Origin: Lentisphaerae bacterium GWF2_38_69
Lineage (GTDB): Bacteria > Verrucomicrobiota > Lentisphaeria > Victivallales > GWF2-38-69
NCBI GenBank assembly: GCA_001803205.1
Contig: MHBE01000011.1
Location: 1-64,000, forward strand
Direction of reading: 5' to 3'
Length of the DNA: 64,000 bases
Positions 16,348-24,085 of this stretch are shown here, piece by piece (position 1 is the first letter of the stretch; every line of letters begins with the position of its first letter). The position numbers were made by a program, and so were the translations under genes. The notes below the pieces were generated by a model that was not told where the DNA came from, made no database searches, and worked only from the letters and a program-made list of their open reading frames with translations.

Positions 16348-16446
16348 GAAACTATGAACGAATTTGAAAACATTAACGAATACAACCGATATAAGATCGG
16401 AGAAGATTCATCTGAATATGATCCTTCAAAGGAGGTTTATAGGAAT

Positions 16447-16722
16447 ATGCTCTACATAATTGCTTACGACATACGCGAGCCAAAACGGCTGCGAAAAGTA
16501 GCCAAAACTTGTGAAGACTACGGTATCAGAGTAGAATATAGCGTCTTTGAGTGCGATTTTTCAGAAGAGATTTTTAGGGAATTCTGGGATAAGCTGAAAT
16601 TACATGTTGATGAAGACGAAGACAGCCTTCTGGCTTACAGAATCTGCGGAAGCTGCGTTCAGAAAATCGAAAGCAGCGGTGCCGTGGTTCGTCCGGGAAA
16701 ACCTCTTCTTTATTTTATGTAA
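16447..16722 (+). CDS. cas2: Cas2, CRISPR adaptation protein
   Basis: Small ferredoxin-fold dimer that bridges two Cas1 dimers during spacer integration. MLYIIAYDIREPKRLRKVAKTCE-type sequence opens the protein (IAYDI carries the family aspartate), and the sequence ends RPGKPLLYFM. An ATG at 16354 in the same frame would add 31 residues of acidic, non-family sequence. A strong AAAGGAGG at 16428-16435 precedes the ATG at 16447, giving 91 residues, the usual Cas2 length, so that start is chosen. Confidence 0.92.
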   Translation: MLYIIAYDIREPKRLRKVAKTCEDYGIRVEYSVFECDFSEEIFREFWDKLKLHVDEDEDSLLAYRICGSCVQKIESSGAVVRPGKPLLYFM

Positions 16723-16744
16723 CTTATATTAAGGATAATTTTAT

Positions 16745-18022
16745 ATGAAAATTCTTTTAATAAGCGTAGGCGGCAATCAGGAGCCTGTAATCTTTTCGAT
16801 TATGAATAATAAACCAGATAAGATAATATTCTTTGTTTCCGAGGGAACTCGCGAGAAAGTAACAAAAGATATTATTCCTGCTGTTTTCAAAGAAAGCAAT
16901 CAGATTCCGGACTTTGAAATAATTAAGACTCCAGATGAACAGGATGTGGGAATTTGTGTAAAAACGCTTCTCTCATCTGTTCCAAAGGCCATGAGAAAAC
17001 TTAATATCTATGACAGACTTTGGCCTGATATAGTGGACTATACAGGAGGCACAAAAACTCTTAGTTCTTCCCTTGTCTGGGCATCTGCCAAATATCCTTG
17101 CAAGCTTTCTTATATTGGTTCAAAGGACAGTTCCGGCAGATCAAAAGACGGTCTTGGCATTGTCCAGACAGGCAGGGAATATCTGCTTCTTATCGAAAAT
17201 CCCTGGGACAAAATAGCTTACTTTGAAGTTGAATCTGCTATGCTTCTTTTTAATAAGTGCCAATATGCTTCAAGTGCATCTATTCTTAGGTCAATTGTCG
17301 AAAAGATATCTGATGAAAGGTTAAAGGTTCTTGTTTCTTCACTTTGCGAAGTGGTCGAAGGCTATGCCGCATGGGATGCGTTCGATCATTTTAAAGCAAG
17401 AAGGCTTTTGGAATCCAATAGAGAAAAACTAACTAGTTTCACCGATCTCGAACAAATACTCATTCCAGGACTTAAACCTTTTATTGAACAGATGATTGAA
17501 AATATTGAATTCTTACGAAGCTTGAATCCTAATAAGTTGTCATGGCCTATTCTTTATGATCTTCTTGCCAATTCTGCAAGACGGGCTTTTATCGAAAGAA
17601 AATATGAAGATGCTTCTGCAAGATGTTACGCTGTTATCGAAAAGATTGCCAAATATGAACTCCAGAAAACCTATGGCATAAATACAAGCAATGCATCTCC
17701 AGAGCTTCTTCCTGAAGCAATAAGGTCTGATTATATTAAAAAATATTCAATTAAACAATTGGATGGATCTGAGAAAATTCAGTTCGGTGCTATTGCTGCC
17801 TATGAGATTCTATCTGTTTTGAATAATACTTATGGAAAAAGGTTTAACTCAATTGCGAATATTCGGCCGCATCTAACAGAACGAAATCAATCCATTCTTG
17901 CTCATGGAATTCAACCAATGGACAAAGCTAAATTTGATAACCTATTTCTTGATGCCTTAAAAATCCTTAATATCTCGGAAAATGAACTTATTAAATTTCC
18001 CACCTTCTCACTATTATTATAA
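16745..18022 (+). CDS. TIGR02710-type CARF-HEPN protein (Csm6/Csx1-like ancillary RNase)
   Basis: Predicted cyclic-oligoadenylate-activated RNase of type III CRISPR systems. The N-terminal CARF domain begins ILLISVGGNQEPVI and carries DYTGGTKTLSSSLVWAS near residue 100, the conserved ligand loop of the Cas02710 family. The C-terminal half is helical and ends with a HEPN-type RX4-6H motif, R380-N381-X5-H387 (RNQSILAH). It has 425 residues. With the CARF nuclease upstream frameshifted, this may be the only working second-messenger effector here. It is the last gene before the array. The exact family name is from memory of motifs. Confidence 0.85.
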   Translation: MKILLISVGGNQEPVIFSIMNNKPDKIIFFVSEGTREKVTKDIIPAVFKESNQIPDFEIIKTPDEQDVGICVKTLLSSVPKAMRKLNIYDRLWPDIVDYTGGTKTLSSSLVWASAKYPCKLSYIGSKDSSGRSKDGLGIVQTGREYLLLIENPWDKIAYFEVESAMLLFNKCQYASSASILRSIVEKISDERLKVLVSSLCEVVEGYAAWDAFDHFKARRLLESNREKLTSFTDLEQILIPGLKPFIEQMIENIEFLRSLNPNKLSWPILYDLLANSARRAFIERKYEDASARCYAVIEKIAKYELQKTYGINTSNASPELLPEAIRSDYIKKYSIKQLDGSEKIQFGAIAAYEILSVLNNTYGKRFNSIANIRPHLTERNQSILAHGIQPMDKAKFDNLFLDALKILNISENELIKFPTFSLLL

Positions 18023-18060
18023 GTTCCTTCTTCCTTTATTCTTATGAAGCATTCCTTTAT
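18023..18060 (+). repeat. TTCCTG...CATTCC hairpin element, copy e (divergent)
   Basis: This copy reads gttccttcttcc, then attcttatgaagcattcct. The right flank CATTCCT is kept and the centre can pair as CTT-ATG-AAG (18041-18049), but the left TTCCTG is changed to TTCTTA. It starts one base after the CARF-HEPN stop. Confidence 0.4.
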
Positions 18061-18130
18061 TAATTTTGGCGGGACTCCAAACCCCCCAAAAAAACCTTAC
18101 TCGCGCCGAAAACCTCTTTTCGTGCCTGAT

Positions 18131-18175
18131 ATTTGTTCCTGCAAAGCATTCCTTCTTCTTTTATTCCTGCCCAAA
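18131..18175 (+). repeat. TTCCTG...CATTCC hairpin element, copy f
   Basis: TTCCTGCAAAGCATTCCTTC contains the stem TGC-AAA-GCA (18140-18148) inside the same TTCC flanks, followed by ttcttttattcctgccc. It lies in the leader region of the CRISPR array, about 100 bases before the first repeat. Confidence 0.5.
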
Positions 18176-18209
18176 TGGCATCTTCCCTCACATTCCCGCC
18201 GAAACGCTA

Positions 18210-18238
18210 TTGGAACTTTCTGAAATTTAGTATATTAG
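18210..18238 (+). promoter_or_regulatory. Probable leader promoter of the CRISPR array
   Basis: TTGGAA at 18210-18215 and TATTAG at 18233-18238 (17-base spacing), or TATATT at 18231-18236 (15-base spacing), lie just upstream of the first repeat at 18249. The AT-rich leader and the intact repeats lie on this side, while the repeats decay on the far side. This fits transcription rightwards. Confidence 0.45.
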
Positions 18239-18248
18239 ATATGTAGCT

Positions 18249-18502
18249 GTCAGAAATGACTGAAGAGCCGAAAGGCGATTGAGACTTATCGTGTATCCAT
18301 CTGCAAGTTTCATTTTTATTTTGGTCAGAAATGACTGAAGAGCCGAAAGGCGATTGAGACGGATTATTGCTGCTAGTTCCCAACACTTCTTCAATAAGTC
18401 AGAAATGACTGAAGAGCCGAAAGGCGATTGAGACTTTTGCTGCCAATAAAACTAACAAGCCATGTAGTTTTAGTCAGAAATGACTGAAGAGCCGAAAGGC
18501 GA
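18249..18502 (+). CRISPR. CRISPR array: three intact 37-nt repeats, one truncated terminal repeat, three spacers
   Basis: Repeats start at 18249, 18324, 18398 and 18473. The first three are 37 nt and end in GATTGAGAC, the usual type III/I repeat 3' end. The fourth matches for 30 nt (to 18502) and then changes to GAAAAAC. The spacers are 38, 37 and 38 nt. The repeat holds two small hairpins, each closed by a GAAA tetraloop: GTCA-GAAA-TGAC and GCC-GAAA-GGC. The array follows the cas genes on the same strand. Further decayed repeats seem to continue beyond it. No spacer source can be named from the sequence alone. Confidence 0.95.
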
Positions 18503-18545
18503 GAAAAACCAAAGCTTTGCTTTGCAGGAAAATTGAAGCATGAAA

Positions 18546-18716
18546 GTCAGAAAGCTGATAGGAAAGAGGAATAAAAGTTCCTTATTCCTGTTCGAAGAAC
18601 ATTCCTTGTTCCTTCTGCCGTCAGGCATGACCGCCGAGCCGATCTGACTGCGCCTTTGGGCTACGACGGACAATAAGGCCAAGGAGTAAGATGTGTCAGC
18701 GTGTCCTGCGAAGATT
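18546..18716 (+). repeat. Decayed continuation of the CRISPR array (three relic repeats in register)
   Basis: Three GTCAG-starting segments follow the array at 18546 (GTCAGAAAGCTGA), 18620 (GTCAGGCATGACCGCCGAGC, 17 of the first 22 bases as in the repeat) and 18695 (GTCAGCGTGTCC, TGCGAAGA). The start-to-start distances from 18249 onward are 75, 74, 75, 73, 74 and 75 bases, so the relics keep the period of the live array. The second relic keeps the first hairpin stem GTCA/TGAC. Hairpin element copy g lies in the interval between the first two relics. Confidence 0.5.
18575..18616 (+). repeat. TTCCTG...CATTCC hairpin element, copy g (after the CRISPR array)
   Basis: The core TGTTC-GAA-GAACA (18589-18601) is a perfect 5-bp stem, with agttccttattcc before and TTCCTTGTTCCTT after. 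It has the same stem as the copy inside cmr3 and the same loop as copies c and d. Confidence 0.7.
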
Positions 18717-18822
18717 CAGCTAAGAAGAAAAATGCGTGCAGTGTCAAAAGATTTAAAGCAAGTTTGTTAAAAACTCTGGAAATCTATAAGAAGCACTACA
18801 ATTGTGGCATATATCCATTAAA

Positions 18823-18855
18823 CTCATTAGTCAGGATAATATCAACACTAATGAG
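18823..18855 (+). promoter_or_regulatory. Inverted repeat upstream of the glutamate-cysteine ligase gene
   Basis: CTCATTAGT (18823-18831) and ACTAATGAG (18847-18855) form a perfect 9-bp dyad with a 15-base centre, 48 bases before the gene start. No T-run follows, so it is more like an operator or leader hairpin than a terminator. Upstream, 18720-18820 shows no gene. Confidence 0.35.
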
Positions 18856-18903
18856 GGTTTAAAAAGATTCGGATTATTAAAACGATTCTGAATCAAAAAA
18901 CAT

Positions 18904-20214
18904 ATGGAAAACGAGGCGCTAGCGTCATATTTTCAACAGGGAGAAAAGAAGGAAAAAGATTTCTGCCAGGGGATCGAGTGGGAACTTTTTGTAGTTGACA
19001 GTGAGAGTTTCAAGCAGATTCCCTACGATGGAAAGCACGGAGTAGCAGACTTGTTGAGAAAACTGGGAAAAGAATTAAAACTTGAGCCCAAACTTGATAA
19101 AGTAAATTCCAGTCTCATCGGTCTTTCCAATTCCAACTACAGCATTACTCTTGAGCCTGGAGGGCAGATTGAGCTTTCCGGAAGCAAGTTCAAGAAACTT
19201 AAAGATGCCGAAAAAGAGTGCAGGATGTTTCTGGGAGTTCTTAAAGATGTTTGCAGGAAATGGAAGCTGTCTGTCATGCCGGCTCCATATCATCCTCTGG
19301 CAAAAGTTGAGGAAATTCCGACAATACCAAAAACAAGATATGCATTCCTTGAAAAATATTTTCAATTATATGGCCTCAGTCTTGCCGAACACATGACTAA
19401 ACTTACCGCCTCTATTCAGACATCTATAGACTTCTCCTCCGAAGCTGATTTTGTAAAAAAACTTCGTGTTATTAATCTCATTTCACCTATACTCTCTGCA
19501 ATATACGCCAATTCTCCTATAGTCCGCAACAAAAAGAGCAGCTATATATCTTACAGAGGTAATGTCTGGCAGCATACAGAGGGGATTAGAAGCGGCCTTG
19601 TAAAAGGTATTTTTAGCGAATCGTTTGGCTACAGAGAACATGCCGAAAATCTTGCCAGACTTCCTGTAGTGGAGGGATTGAATGGCGAGAAGCCGGGTAC
19701 ACTTGTGGGGATGAGTTTTAAAAAATATGTTGAAAAAACTGGTAGATTTCTTCCTAAATGGTGGGAAAACCATATATCGTTTGCGTATACGGTGGTAAGA
19801 GCCAAGAAGTTTATAGAGATAAGATGTTTTGACAATCAGAATTCCATTGAGAGAGCGCTTTCCATTCCTGCTTTGATTAAAGGTCTATTTTATTCATCAG
19901 AAGAAATTATTGACGGGGCTGCTGCAATAAGCGAAAAGTTTGAGAGCAGTGATTTTTTTCAAATCAAGCATGCTGTTGACCGTTATGGGTTGGCCACCAT
20001 CTGGAAAGGCAGCTCTATTCTGGAAATGGCACAGGAAATATATAGTCTTTCGCTTAAAGGGCTTGAAGAGTTCCATCCAAAAGAGACGAAATATCTTCAG
20101 CCTGTAGGAGAGATTCTATTTGTTGATAAGAAATCACCGGGTCAGAGAGTTGCGGACTTCTGGGAAAGAAGAGGAAAAAGTGTATATAACATGAAAGATA
20201 TTTATTTTATTTAA
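18904..20214 (+). CDS. gshA: Glutamate-cysteine ligase (GCS2 / plant-type GshA family)
   Basis: Predicted ATP-dependent ligation of L-glutamate and L-cysteine to gamma-glutamylcysteine, the first step to glutathione-type thiols. Family motifs are CQGIEWELFVVD (the EXE metal-binding region), YSITLEPGGQIELSGS, and HMTKLTASIQTSIDFSSEADF, followed by the later PIVRNKKSSYISYRGNVW-type segment and FIEIRCFDNQ. The length of 436 residues fits the GCS2/EgtA superfamily. The ATG at 18904 is chosen. Thirteen bases separate it from the ATP-grasp gene, so the two should be one operon making one product. Confidence 0.85.
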   Translation: MENEALASYFQQGEKKEKDFCQGIEWELFVVDSESFKQIPYDGKHGVADLLRKLGKELKLEPKLDKVNSSLIGLSNSNYSITLEPGGQIELSGSKFKKLKDAEKECRMFLGVLKDVCRKWKLSVMPAPYHPLAKVEEIPTIPKTRYAFLEKYFQLYGLSLAEHMTKLTASIQTSIDFSSEADFVKKLRVINLISPILSAIYANSPIVRNKKSSYISYRGNVWQHTEGIRSGLVKGIFSESFGYREHAENLARLPVVEGLNGEKPGTLVGMSFKKYVEKTGRFLPKWWENHISFAYTVVRAKKFIEIRCFDNQNSIERALSIPALIKGLFYSSEEIIDGAAAISEKFESSDFFQIKHAVDRYGLATIWKGSSILEMAQEIYSLSLKGLEEFHPKETKYLQPVGEILFVDKKSPGQRVADFWERRGKSVYNMKDIYFI

Positions 20215-20227
20215 CTTAATAAGGCAT

Positions 20228-21562
20228 ATGATTACTTCGGATCACTTTTTTGAGTTTGCATGCAGGGAGGATTATTCCTTCAACAGGAACAGATATTTCG
20301 AACTGCTTGAAAAATCCAATAAGCGCTATGGTTATCTTATTTCATCCTTATATCATCCATACATTATTCCTGAAGATGAATTCAAGGAACTCAAAAGCCA
20401 GGCTGAAAAACTCGCGTTGCTTCTCTCAAGAGTAGCTGAGATTTACATCAAAGAAGCAGCGGTCGCTGCCTTTTATAAATTTTCAGACGAACTCAATGAG
20501 TGGATTTCTATTGATCCTGGTTATTCAATGTCGGTTCCGATTTCAAGATATGATGGCTTCTGGGACGGAAGAACCTATAGGTTTTGTGAATTCAACACTG
20601 ATGGCACAAGCGGGCTTAATGATATCAGGATTCTGGATGACTCATTTCTTTCTACGCCGATGGGCAAGGAATTTTCAGAAAAATACAATCTTATGAGATT
20701 TGATTTGCCGAAATCAATTCTTGAAGTCCTGATTGCAACCTATCGCGAATTCGGCGGGAAAGGCATCCCGAATATAGCAATAACAGATTATAAAGAAAAG
20801 AGCACAAGCGATGAGTTTCTCTATTTGCGGGATTATTTTATTTCACAGGGTTACCCGACAGAAATCTGCGATATCAGAAACTTTACCTTGCAGTCTGATG
20901 GGTTGTGGCACAACAACTTTAAAGTGGATCTTATCTACAGACGAGCGGTAACTGACGATATTATATCTTATGCTGCAGATTCGAAAGTCTTTCTTGAAGC
21001 CTACAGGAAAAGAGCGGTCTGTGTGGTCGGGCCGCTCCGCTCTCATGTTATTCACAACAAACAGACCTTTCCTTTTTTAAACAGTACAATAGCCGAAAAG
21101 TATTTTTCATCTGAGGATCTTTCCTTCATCCGTGAAAGGATTCCCTGGACCAGACGGTTATCAGACAGCCAATCGTCTGACAGACAAGTGTCTGATTCTT
21201 CAATAAATCTAAAAGAAATCATAGAAAACAAGAACGATTACTTTCTCAAACCACACGACTCTTATGCTGCAAATGGAGTAGTATGCGGTTCAGATGTAAC
21301 GGCAGAAGAGTGGGAAAGAAGTATAAATTCTATCCTTCAATCTGATGACGCGAAAAGATATTTAGTACAGAAAAAAATCGAGATTCCGACGCGCTTTTTT
21401 GCAGTTGATAATATTCCTTCTTTCAGAAAGTTCAATGTAAAGCTTGACCCTTATTTGTTTGGAACTAAATTTTGTGGATTCTATACAAGAATTTCAACTA
21501 AAAATATTATTGCTCTGAATCTTCAGGGAATGCTTCTTCCATGTTTTGTTTCAGGAGCCTGA
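20228..21562 (+). CDS. Glutathionylspermidine-synthase-like ATP-grasp ligase
   Basis: 444 residues resembling the ATP-grasp/synthetase domain of glutathionylspermidine synthase and related ligases. YDGFWDGRTYRFCEFNTDGT contains the typical EFNTDG, and FLKPHDSYAANGVVCG with VQKKIEIPTRFF supplies later ATP-grasp elements. Next to a glutamate-cysteine ligase it is best read as the second enzyme of a thiol pathway, adding glycine or another amine to gamma-glutamylcysteine in place of ordinary GshB. The substrate is an inference. Residues around 312-325 (SDSQSSDRQVSDSS) are encoded by a set of short inverted repeats and look like an insertion. Confidence 0.7.
   Translation: MITSDHFFEFACREDYSFNRNRYFELLEKSNKRYGYLISSLYHPYIIPEDEFKELKSQAEKLALLLSRVAEIYIKEAAVAAFYKFSDELNEWISIDPGYSMSVPISRYDGFWDGRTYRFCEFNTDGTSGLNDIRILDDSFLSTPMGKEFSEKYNLMRFDLPKSILEVLIATYREFGGKGIPNIAITDYKEKSTSDEFLYLRDYFISQGYPTEICDIRNFTLQSDGLWHNNFKVDLIYRRAVTDDIISYAADSKVFLEAYRKRAVCVVGPLRSHVIHNKQTFPFLNSTIAEKYFSSEDLSFIRERIPWTRRLSDSQSSDRQVSDSSINLKEIIENKNDYFLKPHDSYAANGVVCGSDVTAEEWERSINSILQSDDAKRYLVQKKIEIPTRFFAVDNIPSFRKFNVKLDPYLFGTKFCGFYTRISTKNIIALNLQGMLLPCFVSGA
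21160..21196 (+). repeat. Nested inverted repeats within the ATP-grasp gene
   Basis: ATCAGACA (21160-21167) pairs with TGTCTGAT (21189-21196), and a second set of TCTGACAGA and cagac words lies between them. The unit encodes SDSQSSDRQVSDSS, low-complexity residues between two conserved parts of the protein, consistent with a small palindromic element carried in frame. Confidence 0.5.
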
Positions 21563-21682
21563 TATTTCAGAAGTTGTAAATCTCCAACGCTTAGTTCAAT
21601 ACTTTTAACCGCGAAGATACAATCGTATCACTCGAAAAGCAACGAAATAAATGCAGAATAGGAGTACAGACCCGGCTTTCTT

Positions 21683-22624
21683 ATGGCGGGTATCATAACA
21701 ATTGCGAAAAACATTAATATCGTTTATACTTACCCAAGATATGTGCAAGAAATCAACATGAATATCAAAACATATAGAACAATTCAAACAAATAAGAAAG
21801 ATGTTTTGAATAAACTTGGGCTTTTGAGAGACGGAAAAGTTAACAATGCAGCAAAGGTTTTATTTGCCAGCAATACAGACCTCGAAATTCAAATGGCAAT
21901 ATTTGCCACAGATGAGAGGTTAACTTTTAATGATATACAGCGCCGTAATGGAAATGTTTTTGAACTGATCGAAGCTGCCGAAAAATACATAAGAAACAAT
22001 ATAAAATGGCGTGTTGACTTTGATGGTTCGTTACACCGCATTGAAATACCTGAAATACCGCTGGACGCGGTGCGCGAAGCCCTGGTTAATTCTTTCTGCC
22101 ATAGGGATTATCGTATTTCTCAGAATAATGAAGTATTAATCTACAAAAACCGCATAGAGATATATAATCCGGGAGCTTTTCCGGAAGGATTGACGCCGAC
22201 TGATTTTATCGAAGGATCCGAACGATCCATCAAAAGGAATCCTCAAATAGCCCAAATGCTCTATTATTCAAAGGATGTAGAAAGTTTCGGCACAGGTTTG
22301 AGAAGAATAACCGCTGCATGTAAGACTGCAAAAATAAAAGTAGGTTTTCAAATGCTGAAAACAGGTTTCGTTGTAGTCTTTTTCCGGCCTGAAAATATGC
22401 AAGCCGATAAAAAGCCGATAACGAAGTCCAATTCCGATAAAATTATTGAATATCTGAAAAACAATGACTGCATGACGAATAAAGAAGCTAGAGGAATTAT
22501 AAATCTTTCAGAATCAGCAACAAAAAGATTATTAAGAAGCATGGTTGAAAATAGAATTTTATTTGCATCAGGGGAAAGGAAAACAAGAAAATATTTTCTA
22601 AAAAAAGATGACAGCAATGAGTAA
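21683..22624 (+). CDS. ATP-binding regulator of the AlbA_2/RecG-like type, N-terminally truncated
   Basis: The protein matches the C-terminal two-thirds of a large family of putative regulators. It has the HATPase-like region with PLDAVREALVNSFCHRDYRIS and RIEIYNPGAFPEGLTPTDF, then NPQIAQMLYYSKDVESFGTGLRRI, and a C-terminal winged-helix segment (NKEARGIINLSESATKRLLRSM). The N-terminal AlbA_2 (Schlafen-like) domain is missing. The first 25-45 residues are atypical, and an ATG at 21758 may be the real start. It is probably a 5'-truncated remnant, and any activity is doubtful. The frame stays open to the end. It overlaps the next small gene. Confidence 0.7.
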   Translation: MAGIITIAKNINIVYTYPRYVQEINMNIKTYRTIQTNKKDVLNKLGLLRDGKVNNAAKVLFASNTDLEIQMAIFATDERLTFNDIQRRNGNVFELIEAAEKYIRNNIKWRVDFDGSLHRIEIPEIPLDAVREALVNSFCHRDYRISQNNEVLIYKNRIEIYNPGAFPEGLTPTDFIEGSERSIKRNPQIAQMLYYSKDVESFGTGLRRITAACKTAKIKVGFQMLKTGFVVVFFRPENMQADKKPITKSNSDKIIEYLKNNDCMTNKEARGIINLSESATKRLLRSMVENRILFASGERKTRKYFLKKDDSNE

Positions 22625-22895
22625 AAAAGAGTTTTTTCCACAGCGACTGTCAACAAATCCGACCATTTATACTCATGATCTTACTGGAGTGGCAACGCAT
22701 AAAGACTTGCTTAAAAAAGGCTTTCCAGATAAAGAGATAACAGAAAAAGAGGTCCTCTATTTCATTATATCCAGTTGGAAAAGTCACTGGTCTGATAAAC
22801 AAGACGAGATAAGCCTTACTATCAGAAATATTGTACTGCTGAAATGGATAAAGCTCAAATACACTGATGCCTTTATTTCAGACTATGCCTACTAA
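22617..22895 (+). CDS. Small hypothetical protein
   Basis: 92 residues from the ATG at 22617 (an in-frame ATG at 22608 would add three). It overlaps the end of the upstream regulator gene by 8 bases. Part of the sequence (KGFPDKEITEKEVLYFII, then SSWKSHWSDKQDE) looks helical and charged. I do not recognise a family. Being coupled to a remnant regulator, it may be accessory cargo. From 22896 to 23037 there is no gene, although an AAAGGAG site is followed by an ATG-AAG-TAA three-codon frame at 22930. Confidence 0.45.
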   Translation: MSKKEFFPQRLSTNPTIYTHDLTGVATHKDLLKKGFPDKEITEKEVLYFIISSWKSHWSDKQDEISLTIRNIVLLKWIKLKYTDAFISDYAY

Positions 22896-23037
22896 TTTTA
22901 TTAGACGAGTTTAGTTGTAAAGGAGATTTATGAAGTAAAGATGTTAAATACTAAATATATCTTGAAACACAGACAAAACTTGCAATAGTTTAGGTGGTTG
23001 GTAATGAAATCCGATAAATTTTCAAGGTCTTTAAAGA

Positions 23038-24051
23038 ATGTCTAAAATCGATACAATACAATTAGCCCATGGCGGCGGCGGGCGTTTGTCAGACGCTCTT
23101 ATAAGGGATGAAATACTTTCGAGGTTCGGAGAAGGCCCTCTTAAATCATTGCCCGACGGAGCAACTCTTCCGAAAATAGACGGAGAGCTCGTTTTTTCAA
23201 CTGACAGCTATGTGGTCAAGCCCTATAAATTTAATGGCGGGAATATAGGCAATCTGGCAGTTCACGGGACAGTAAATGACATATCTGTTTCAGGGGGGAT
23301 ACCAAGGTATCTTTCTCTGGCGATGATTATCGAGGAAGGTTTTCCAATATCCGAACTCAGGCTGATTCTTGATACAATTAAAACTTCTGCCGATGAATGC
23401 GATGTAAAAATAGTTACTGGCGATACGAAAGTTGTTGCCAGAGGCCAGTGCGATTCGATTTATATCAATACCTCAGGCATAGGAGAAAAACTTAAAGGTT
23501 TTGATTTGGGCAAACATCGTATTAAGCCTGGAGACGCTGTTATAGTAAGCGGTAACATCGGCGATCACGGAATGGCTATTCTTGCAGCAAGAGAAGGGAT
23601 AAATATAGACAATAACCTCGTAAGCGATACAGCGTCAGTTCAAAGACTTGTTCAATCTCTACATGAAAATTTTGCATATGCTGTTAAATTTATGAGAGAC
23701 CCGACCAGAGGAGGAGTAGCAGCTGTTTTAAATGAAATTGTTTCAGATACTTCCTACGGCATTGAACTTGATTCTGTTAAAATTCCATATTCAAGAGAGG
23801 CCTCTTCGATAGCAGAAATGCTGGGAATTGAGTTGCTCAATGTGGCATGTGAAGGGCGAATGCTGTTGATATGCGACAATTCAGTTGCGTCTGATATATT
23901 GAACCTGTGGAAAAACATGCCTGAAGGGAAAGGCGCTGAAATTATAGGGTATGTAAATAAAGAACCCGAAAGAGTATCTATCAAAACCGTTACCGGCGGA
24001 AGAAGGCTAGTAGATGTTCCCACCGGGGAACTTTTGCCGAGGATTTGTTAA
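23038..24051 (+). CDS. hypE: HypE, carbamoyl dehydratase of hydrogenase maturation
   Basis: HypE turns the thiocarbamate carried on its C-terminal cysteine into thiocyanate, the source of the CN ligands of [NiFe] hydrogenase. The signs are AHGGGGRLSDALI at the N-terminus, the AIR-synthase-type core (FSTDSYVVKP, MRDPTRGGVAAVLNE), and the diagnostic C-terminus PTGELLPRIC with the acceptor Cys as last residue. It has 337 residues. It leads a hypE-hypA-hypB cluster. hypC, hypD, hypF and the hydrogenase itself are not in this window. Confidence 0.95.
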   Translation: MSKIDTIQLAHGGGGRLSDALIRDEILSRFGEGPLKSLPDGATLPKIDGELVFSTDSYVVKPYKFNGGNIGNLAVHGTVNDISVSGGIPRYLSLAMIIEEGFPISELRLILDTIKTSADECDVKIVTGDTKVVARGQCDSIYINTSGIGEKLKGFDLGKHRIKPGDAVIVSGNIGDHGMAILAAREGINIDNNLVSDTASVQRLVQSLHENFAYAVKFMRDPTRGGVAAVLNEIVSDTSYGIELDSVKIPYSREASSIAEMLGIELLNVACEGRMLLICDNSVASDILNLWKNMPEGKGAEIIGYVNKEPERVSIKTVTGGRRLVDVPTGELLPRIC

Positions 24052-24085
24052 AAAGTTTTGGGTGTTAAGTTTTAGGTTAATTGTT

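Noticed and set aside
18470-18682. Minus-strand frame across the end of the CRISPR array
   Set aside because: It is made of reverse-complement repeat and relic sequence and has no protein-like motif.
22921-22938. AAAGGAG followed by ATG-AAG-TAA
   Set aside because: A three-codon frame cannot be called a gene. It may be the remains of a gene start.
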